NCBI GenBank assembly: GCA_013368375.1
Contig: JAACJP010000014.1
Location: 186,001-250,000, forward strand
Length of the DNA stretch: 64,000 bases
Reading direction: 5' to 3'
DNA from: Tricholomella constricta
Taxonomy: Eukaryota; Basidiomycota; Agaricomycetes; Agaricales; Lyophyllaceae
Position 1 is the first letter of the stretch, and every line of letters starts with the position of its first letter. The position numbers and the translations under genes are program-made. Shown piece by piece: positions 56,626 through 64,000 of the stretch. The notes under the pieces were generated by a model. That model saw only the letters and a program-made list of their open reading frames with translations. It made no database searches and was not told the origin of the DNA.

Positions 56626-56953
56626 TGTTAGGACCTGACTAGCACGTTGATTTCGGAGTTATGCCGGGACTACTGAGGTGAACAGGCCTCACATCATTAA
56701 GGAGGACGGGCTCTGAGAGGGTATTTGGAGGTCATGAACATTGATGAGTACATTCACAGGAGCTTCTTTGAATGAGTAAGCTCAAGATGATACAGTTGTG
56801 AAGCTGAGATAGATTGAGAAAGCGAGAGAGAAACGGGAATGGGAACTAGTCATAACAATAGCTAATATCAAGGTTAGAGCCTCGAAAAGAAGTGGTGTCA
56901 TGTTATACACGGTGGTTAGTGGGAATACATAGGGTTTAGGGGCAATTGTGACA
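56626..56953 (-). repeat. 5' LTR of the old minus-strand Ty3 element (328 bp)
   Basis: Minus-strand ends TGTCACAATTG ... GTCCTAACA. TATAA (minus) is followed ~32 nt later by AACCTTGATATTA; immediately after the LTR (56625 downward) the minus strand reads TAATATCGAGGTT, complementary with one G-U pair. That makes it a self-priming 5' LTR. It interrupts a copia RNase H gene at 56954. Confidence 0.75.
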
Positions 56954-57404
56954 GCAGACTGGGTGTCTGAGGAATCGAAGCGATGGAGTGTCTCTGGATA
57001 TGTCTTTTTTATGTACTCTAGCCTTGTCTCTTGGAGTGCCATCTGCCAATGTACCATTGCTCTGTCTTCTACTAAAGCTGAGTGTATGTCAATGTCACAT
57101 GCGATAAAAGAGGCTCATTGGCTTCGTCAATTCTTCTGCTCTCTTGACCTCCTGGTTCCCCATCCTTTCCCTTTACTCTGTGACAACCAAAGCACTATCA
57201 AAATCACCAATGCAGATTCTACCTCCTCTCGCTCCAAGCATATTGACATCTGTTACCATTTTATTTGTGAGCATATACATTCTGGTTCTTTTTCCACATC
57301 TAATCTCTACTTCCGAAATGATTGCAGATATTCTTACTAAAATTCTTCCCTTCCTGTTCACCTTTGTTCATTGTCGTTCCCTTGGCCTCATTCCTTTACT
57401 TTAA
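56954..57404 (+). pseudogene. Ty1/copia Pol C terminus (RNase H), truncated
   Basis: TADWVSEESKRWSVSGYVFF (DW...SGYV motif), IALSSTKAECMSMSHAIKEA, HWLRQFFCSLDLL, CDNQSTIKITNADSTSSRSK and HIDICYHFI are diagnostic of copia RNase H. A frameshift near 57300 leads to STSEMIADILTKILP and a stop at 57402-57404. The 5' part is missing beyond the LTR that starts at 56953. Confidence 0.85.
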
Positions 57405-57437
57405 TGTTTCTTCCTTACATCTGCTCCAATGGGGTTG

Positions 57438-57571
57438 TGTTGGACCTTGTCCTTATTCTTTGTTTCCTTGCTTATATTATCATCATCACGTGATTGTTCA
57501 ATATACTTCCGCTCGACATGTTCTCATCCTCAGTTGTTCCTACCTTCATCACACGGACACTGAGGATAACA
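57438..57571 (+). repeat. Possible copia 3' LTR start
   Basis: TGTTGGACCTTG follows a purine-rich AATGGGGTTG 34 bp after the copia Pol stop; ends tentatively at GATAACA. Only one copy is present and it is short, so this is weak. Confidence 0.3.
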
Positions 57572-57840
57572 ATTAACCTGCTCTAGATCATTTTGGCCAT
57601 CAATGATAAACAAGGGCTGGCGCATTGTGGATGAGGATGAAAGATATCTGATACTTAGATAAGGTCAGGGTTTAGGTTCAAGTCTAGACTTGAACCCAGC
57701 CGTCTTGATAGTAATTCACAGTGTTGTATCAGGGGAGCGGGACTCAATGTTTAATCAGAATTTTTTATGTTCCGTTTCTGGATCGGGTGAGGGGGGGTAA
57801 TTACTATCAAGACGACTGGTAGGGAATAACCGTGCTCGAG
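57572..57840. repeat. Hairpin with ~16-bp inverted repeats, MITE-like
   Basis: CGTCTTGATAGTAATT (about 57701-57716) is inverted as AATTACTATCAAGACG (about 57799-57814), enclosing ~82 bp. Just left is a 20-bp perfect palindrome GTTCAAGTCTAGACTTGAAC (~57678-57697). Confidence 0.6.
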
Positions 57841-58711
57841 TACAGAGGAGTTTTCAAACCCCGACATTATCTATAAAAGAGAATTTATTGATCATGTGAT
57901 GTCTTCTCCATGTGGCACACGTGCGCATGGCTGGAAGACAGTACTGTGGTGAAGCAGCATGGAGACCTGCGAGCGGATTTGGTTTTGAGCAGGAGATCAC
58001 GGAGGACGTGGTGCATGGTGGGGAGGCCAAGCTGGGAGATGGCAGTTCTGGATGTCCTGGGAGGCGAGCAGTTGCAGAGTAAGTCGCCGCCATTTCGAAG
58101 CAGAGTCAATAAGAAGGAAGTGTTTCTAATTCTGGGGTGTAACAGGTGCATTCTTATCCTGTCTAGGACACTTCTTGGTGGCCATAAAGGTAGGCGGCGC
58201 GTTCCACCACGACACATTCATCGAGTGCTTGGATGATTGCCTAATTTGGAAATGTCGGACATTGAAATTTGGTCTCTACTAGTTTACGGTTACAGTTGGG
58301 AACAGTCAAAGGCAGCAAAAAAAAACAATGATTTTTAAGGTCCTCGGAATTGTTCGGGATCGAAAGCGGCTTTGAAAAGCTATCGATTGATGCTGGGTTC
58401 ATGAGATTTGGACGAGCTGTTCTTCCTACAAAGGGTATTTACTCTGCCAAGAGGTCAAAAATATTGGCCACCCCCAAAAAATTGAGAACAAATCCCGAAA
58501 AAATTGCCAATCACTTCCTTTTGATTCCTTGTATCCTTTTCTGAAATATCTAACGTTTCTACTGAGCGGTTAGGCAAGAAAAAAATGATCAAGTCTGGCG
58601 CTTATGCTGACAAATAGTGATGAGCAATCACGATGTCTATCGCACTTATCATCGCTCTTGACTCTCGAGTCATCTTGAGCCTCCATACTACAGCTATTAA
58701 ATCATTTGATC
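57841..58711. other. No gene recognised
   Basis: A 108-codon plus frame (57910-58236) and an overlapping minus frame are both open but match nothing known. Otherwise AT-balanced sequence, possibly the 5' flank or TIR region of the transposase gene at 58712. Confidence 0.4.
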
Positions 58712-60888
58712 ATGAGATCGCGAGGCCGCCCTCCAAAGAAACAAAAGAAAAACCTCTCGGGGCTCAGGAACCAATCTCTTGCCTCTCCAACCCTGTCTGG
58801 GGCATCCACTGCCGGTGGCAGATCTGGCTCGCTGGTCACCGGAGCTGATGAACGGACTGTTGTTCAAGCTGAAAACTTTGGGATTATCTTTGACAGCGCA
58901 AGGGTCAACTGGGAGGAAGAAGAGGATGCGCTTACTGAATATTCGGATGTTGATGACGAGATGGATCTTGATATTTGGGATGATGAGGACCTTGCAGAGG
59001 TGTTGGCAGAAATGACGGAGAAAGCAGATGAAGACGACGGCGAGTGGTTACCTCCCAGCCTGAAGAAAGAGCAGAGCCGCAAGAAAGGTCAGGACAAAAG
59101 TATTGATAGCTTCAACAGTGCACTTAGTTTACTTTCCTTAGTGCGCCCAAAAGAGTACATCAAGGGCCCAGATGTTATGAGCAAGTCTGCGCGCATGCAG
59201 CGTCGTTACAAACATGTCTGGGCTGGCCAGACACGGCTGGATGCTTTTCTGAAGCCACCTGCTGCGAGAACTAGCAGTGCTTCGCCCGAGGGCCGAGAGG
59301 TGATCTGCCTCAATAGCAGTGACTCGGACGATGCCAATAGCGCGTGTGGCACAATCATCGACCACAAAGCGACGTAAAACTCTCGCAAGGAGGGCATCGC
59401 AAAGCCCAGACTTGTCTGATGACCCGCCACCTGCCTCAAATTTTGGATCACTCGGTGGAGACTCACCTAATCATGGCGCTTCAGCTGCCGTGTCAGACGT
59501 TGATTCATTTCATGCTCCAGCAGCGGGTGACAGCAGCGGTGATGACGATGTGGAGGAGATCGAGCAGATTGAGAAGGAGATTGAGGAGTTGTCGGATCCC
59601 GTTGGGCTTGATGGTGAAGCATGGGAGGATGAGCTTGACGAGAATGTATGCGACCCAAAAGTGGAGCCGCAACCATGGGACATCCTTCGGAAAAAGATTA
59701 AAGACGAGTTAAAGAAGAAAAGCAAGACTCTCTCACTGTCACAGCTAAACCAGCTGATGGTCCTTGCCAACTTTGCCACACTGCGTTTAAAGGGAGTCTC
59801 GCGCATGTCTGCTAGTGTCGAAATTGCACATCAGTGGCATGAAGGCAGGGGGATTTGGTTTTCATGCCGTGTTCGTGACCTTGCACGTCAATACCAGGTT
59901 TTTGAGCAGCTTCCCAAAGAGCACCATGGTGGCTTCCGTATGCGGAGATCATGGCTCCATGACGAGTCTGTCCGATCACACGTAACACAATTCCTCAAGA
60001 GCATACCGACAGGAAAGGTAACACCCAGTGCGCTCACCAAGCACATTAACAGTGTCATTTTTCCTGAGCTGGGCATCATGCCGGCGAAGCCGTTGAGCGT
60101 TCGAACAGGCCGGCATTGGCTTTTCAAGCTTGGATGGCAGCACACTAGGATTAAAAAAGGTGTTTATATGGATGGTCATGAGCGAGAAGATGTGGTGAAG
60201 TATCGAAATGAGGTGTTTCTACCGGCGATGGCAAAATTTGAAACGCGCATGGTGCATTACGAAGGACCTGAAATGACCCGCGTCGAGCCAAATCTTGAGC
60301 CTGGAGAAAAGGAGATCATTCCCCAATTTCACGATGAGTGCTGTTTTCATGGAAATGATCAAGCCAGTCATGCATGGTCAGTAACATTCTATATTGGCGA
60401 AAGATATTTACTCACACAATGATAGGCTCAAAGCTGGCGAGCAGCCTCTTCGTAAGAAGGGCCGTGGGCGCCTCATCCATGTATCTGACTTGGGAAATCC
60501 TGAAACTGGACGGCTTATAATTGTGGATGAATCTGGCAACATCACGCACGATGCACGAAAAATTATCTTTCCGGGCTCAAATGGTGATCCATGGTGGGAC
60601 ACAAAGCAGCTGATTGAGCAGCTTGAAGAAGCAATCAGGATCTTCGAGCTTGCCCATCCAGGCAAGCAAGCACTCTTCATTTTTGATCAGTCGTCAGCGC
60701 ACGCGTCGCTTCCCAGTGATGCATTGAAGGCTTTCGAGATGAATAAGTCGGACAGCGGCAAGCAAAGGAAGCAGAAGGACACGATTATCCCCATGACAAA
60801 TCCAGCACCTGAATTCCGTGGCAAGCTGCAGGCAATGAAACTACCAAACGGAGAGCCTAAGAGCCTGTTCAGTAACCGGATCGTTTGA
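58712..60888 (+). pseudogene. DDE transposase (IS630-like), 3'-truncated, lacking catalytic E
   Basis: Model join(58712..59299, 59370..60376, 60426..60888). ATG at 58712 with an AT-hook-like MRSRGRPPKKQKK start. The 70-bp intron (GTGATC ... AAAG) and 49-bp intron (GTCAGT ... ATAG) both join in phase. Features: acidic region, HTH region (VRTGRHWLFKLGWQHTRIKK, then YMDGHEREDVVKYRNEVFLP), catalytic D in PQFHDECCFHGND and D in ALFIFDQSSAHAS. It is related to the transposase at 5132-7417 (shared DGHER-DVV-YR and HDE motifs). Sequence departs after KLPNGEPKS and stops at 60888, so the Cys-rich insertion and the last catalytic E are missing. Confidence 0.82.
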
Positions 60889-61194
60889 GATCGTTTGGGA
60901 TCGTTTGAAAACTTTTGATCAGACGTGACATTATGTAAGATCACTCTCTCATGAGGACCCCGGATACTGTCCAAGGCTTCTTCCTAAAATGCTCGATTTC
61001 GGGGATTTTTGTCTGGACAGATTTAGGCGGTTTCTGTCTGGATTGTGCGTAGCCTAATTTTTTTTCTCTCATTTTGTCTGGACAATGGGATCTAGCCCCC
61101 GGAGGACCCAAAATTTGTCTGGAAATCGTGATTTAGCCTCCGAGGAGCCCCAATTTCGTTGTAGATAATACAGACAAGCGTGAAATACTTCTAA
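60880..61194. repeat. Short repeats: GATCGTTTG-type triplet and TGTCTGGA motif cluster
   Basis: GATCGTTTGRGATCGTTTGG-type units occur three times at ~60881-60911. TGTCTGGA recurs at about 61010, 61030, 61075 and 61113, partly followed by TTTAGGC/TTAGCC. Such clusters are common in subterminal regions of DNA transposons and may be the left end of the element encoding the gene at 61195-63989. Confidence 0.5.
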
Positions 61195-63989
61195 TCAATC
61201 TTCTAATTCTTCAAGGCCTCCTTTCCATTTGCGAAACAGTTTCATAGCCTCCTTGAACTGCGCTTCACCCTGTTTCATGACCCGGAACCGTTCACCATCA
61301 TCAGAAATTAGCTCGAGTCCTGTCTTCGTTACTTTGAAATGGCTTCGAAAGCAGGCAAAGGAAGGCTGCGGGAACCAAGAGGCCAAATTTTTTGCTCTGC
61401 AATTTTGTTTGCAAAAGCCGGAACTGGCGACCGTGAATGTGCTCGTAGACTTCGACAACAATGTGCGAAAGACCGAAACGTTCGACGAAGTAGGCACAGA
61501 CCCATGCTTCCCGTGTTTGCCACCCGTTTTCGAGTACAGAGCTATGACTGGAGACGCGCCAGGTCAGTCAGTGGAGGAAGTATAGGGATGTCAACTTACC
61601 ATGCCCGATCATGACTCTATCATTGCAGAAGATGATACCGTAGTCGTCTCTCTGCAGGAGCCTTAGTTGCGTGACGCGAGCATCAATCACATCCGGCAAA
61701 GAGGGAACTTTTGCCTGAGTGAATATCCTTTTACGACGTGTAGCACTCTGTTAAAAAATGTATAAGAACATAGATATCTAACACAAGACAGCAGGGCATA
61801 CCTTCTTCGCAATCGCGCTTGCAGCGAGCGCTGCATTTGCCGAGTTCCCGCTCGATGTTGGTGCAGGATCATCAGCGTGCCATCGAGCGGAACATTCGTA
61901 CCCTGTTCCAATCGCCTGCTCGTCTTGGGATTCCTTCAGAGCCTCGTGAAACTGCCGAACAAGTTGCCATCGTAGAGTGTTCTTTTTTTTCGTTGCCTCG
62001 TTGTCGTCGGTATCCGACTCGGAGCTATGGGTGTGCTTAGTGCAAACCCCATCGGCGGCTTGTCTTGTTTGATGAGTACGACACATGTCAACCAAGGCCT
62101 TAAAGTCAAGGCTGTCGAAGTCCAGATCTCCCTTACCAAAGGGTTTCGCAGGCTCGGCTGGGGCTTTAACAGCAGGAAGAGCAAGGGTTGACACCATTTC
62201 GGCGACGTTGAGGCATTCCTGCGCAAGGAATTCTTGTGAGACCTCCTCATCGACATCGGCGATGTATTGGCTGAATCCTGGCGCATTAATGGAGGTCTAA
62301 AAGAACATTTGGGAAGTTGTACTACACTTTCATCATCTCGTCAGTGCTTATTGCTAGCGCAGCACAGGTCAAGTTCATCAACTTATCTTCCTGCTGTTTG
62401 GTCCGTAAAAGCAGCTTGTTCTCCTCCCGATCGATTAAATCCTGGAGCAACTGAGCGTCAGACAGGCTTTCCGAGTCGGTATCAACACCACTATCCATTT
62501 CCTCGTCATCATCCGAAGTGGTCCCGTCACCAGCTGAAGGAATGTACCAGCTTCCTATGCTAGGTAGTGCTGTCGTCTCGGATCCCTTTTGCAGGCAGTG
62601 AATATCTGCAGGGACGAGGCCGAGAAGAGCAAGCAGGCTATCGACCTCCTGTGCCGCTTCATTCGCAGCGTGTTGTATCGCTTCGTCGGTGGGAAATATG
62701 GCGAGGGTCGGTAAATGGATGCCAGTGTGATCGACATATGTGTGGTTGTAGCCAGCTGCTCAGGCTTTGGGATCGGAGCCCTGGGCAAGGAGTACTGCTT
62801 CTCGTATCTTGATCCGTAGCTTGGGAACCATGTAAACGAAATCAAGGAGAGTGAAGTCCTTGATGATCTTCCGAGCCTCGCCAAAGGTATGTTCACATGA
62901 TTCGCTGGAATGAAGCCAGGGAAGTAAAGGGTACGTTCCTGAGGTATAGTCTCGATGGATAATGACTAAGGCAATGAAACCTTCGATAATAATCCGCGCA
63001 ATATCAACAGCTTCGCGAGACAGAAAGTACTTGGAGTGGGGGTAGCCAGCATTGTCAAGGAATATCTGCCAAGAGTCCAGGAAGTAGCGTGCACGGAGAA
63101 CAAGTTTTTTGCGTTCCATATGGGCCAAAGTTCGATTCTGGTATGCATCAACGAGTTCACCGAAGACAAAGAGGTAAACGATTTCGCCCACATATTCTGG
63201 ATGATGCTCCGAAAGAAATTGGAGGACATTGGCTGAAAAGAGGCGTGACGCAGCATTGTCATCCTGATGGTCGAGTTCTCTACATCACGTTTGTATAAAG
63301 GTGTGCCCTTTTCATCTGCGAGCTCCCGAATATGGTCATACACTGCAACGAAGTTGCTCAAAGCCAGTAGACGTGCACCTGAGAAGAGGTTGTTCCGGAA
63401 TGTCTTTAATGCATGTTTCGAGTCTTGGATCATGCACATGACTTGATCACGGTATTTAATGAAAGTAATGTTCGTCGGCGGACATCCAGGACGTGGATTA
63501 TTGATGGTACATTCGATTTTTTCCGACTTCTCAATGAGGAGGCGCTGAACAGACCGCTCAACTTCGGTGCCGTCACAAGAATAAGAGACAACCTCGATGT
63601 TTTTCTCTTTGAGACCAGTGAGGGGTTCAAGGAGTTCGTCGGCCTTGTGATCATTGGGAATAGGCATGCCAGCGACAATGATGGGGACGGCTTTAGGAGC
63701 AGGAATATTCAAGCACCATAGTCAAATCTAAATTCCTAGTCAGTCTGATTTGCAGTTTGTGGTGGTGGAAGATTGGCAGTACCTTTGACGCCTTCGTGAT
63801 CTTTCCTTCTCGGATAAGTTCTCGAACCTGGTCAGGATCTTCGACACGATATGGGCCATTGGTTCTGCCCACAAGGAAATAGCAGATCTCGTCGGAATCC
63901 CAATACAGACGGAGACTGCTGAATAGCTTTGTATCATCACAGCTTAGGCTAACGGGTCCCAAATAGTTGATGGCTGAAAGGTGTTCCAC
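61195..63989 (-). CDS. Transposase-like D/D/E protein of uncertain superfamily, partial (continues past right edge?)
   Basis: Minus-strand pieces form one protein: 63989-63693 (NYLGPVSLSCDDTKLFSSLR, LYWDSDEICYFLVGRTNGPY), 63712-~63270 (PKAVPIIVAGMPIPNDHKAD, VVSYSCDGTEVERSVQRLL), 63240-62760 (ANVLQFLSEHHPEYVGEIVY, then SCEHTFGEARKIIKDFTLLD, FVYMVPKLRIKIREAV), and a C-terminal region to 61195 (DLDFDSLDFKALVDMCRTHQ ... WKGGLEELED). Acidic candidates: CDDTK, SCDGTEVE and CEHTFGEAR, an arrangement like RNase H-fold transposases of the P/hAT/KDZ type. Introns exist, for example near 61560-61745 and 63721-63790; a two-base frameshift near 63270 may inactivate it. The family is not named with confidence. 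Confidence 0.6.
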
Positions 63990-64000
63990 AACAAGCTGAA

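Overview
This is repeat-dense nuclear DNA of a filamentous fungus, most likely an agaricomycete basidiomycete. The reasons are short (about 50 bp) GT-AG introns, Ty3 chromoviruses that look self-primed, Tad1-like LINEs with CCHC ORF1 proteins and RNase H, and large basidiomycete-type cut-and-paste transposases. The species cannot be named from sequence alone. Almost everything recognisable is mobile DNA; only two stretches (12082-15056 and 20330-21031) look like ordinary spliced host-type genes, and neither has a recognised function. No tRNA, rRNA or CRISPR was seen.

Layout, left to right. 1-4752 (-): Ty3 gag-protease-RT running off the left edge, with two in-frame TGA codons. 4946-7677: a complete DDE transposon (37-bp perfect TIRs, TA duplication, uninterrupted three-exon transposase). 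8325-8679: an isolated LTR. 9400-11385: GC-rich non-coding DNA with a ~163-bp tandem repeat. 11480-11790: a frameshifted gene remnant. 12082-15056 (-): a ~10-exon unknown gene. 15085-18020: a Tc1/IS630-like transposon carrying a transposase (+) and a convergent second gene (-) whose product ends in a SAM-like domain. 18021-19828: AT-rich DNA and a Ty1/copia fragment with a primer site. 21419-27870 (-): a scrambled LINE composite.

28532-56953 is a nest of insertions. The oldest layer is a Ty3 gag on the minus strand with its own LTR at 56626-56953. Element E1 (29246-54272) sits in that gag, flanked by GTGTC. Element E2 (39521-54149) sits in E1's 3' LTR, flanked by CCGGC, and a LINE (about 41720-49402) separates E2 gag from pol. 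E1 also holds a second copy of the LINE composite (31531-37371), inverted relative to the one at 21.4-27.0 kb, so the window contains a ~5.6-kb-arm inverted repeat around a ~4.5-kb spacer. E1's 3' end carries a ~0.77-kb inversion. A solo LTR (55054-55521, flanked by GTTAC) also sits in the old gag. The right end has a copia RNase H fragment, a hairpin, a 3'-truncated DDE transposase (58712-60888), and a large D/D/E transposase-like gene (61195-63989, -) running to the edge.

Main inferences: three Ty3 families appear to self-prime reverse transcription (Tf1 style), because an 11-13 nt sequence just after the LTR is complementary to the predicted RNA 5' end; the 15.1-18.0 kb element is a compact two-gene DNA transposon; and most retroelement copies are dead through stops, frameshifts, deletions and inversions, whereas the 4.9-7.7 kb transposon looks structurally intact.
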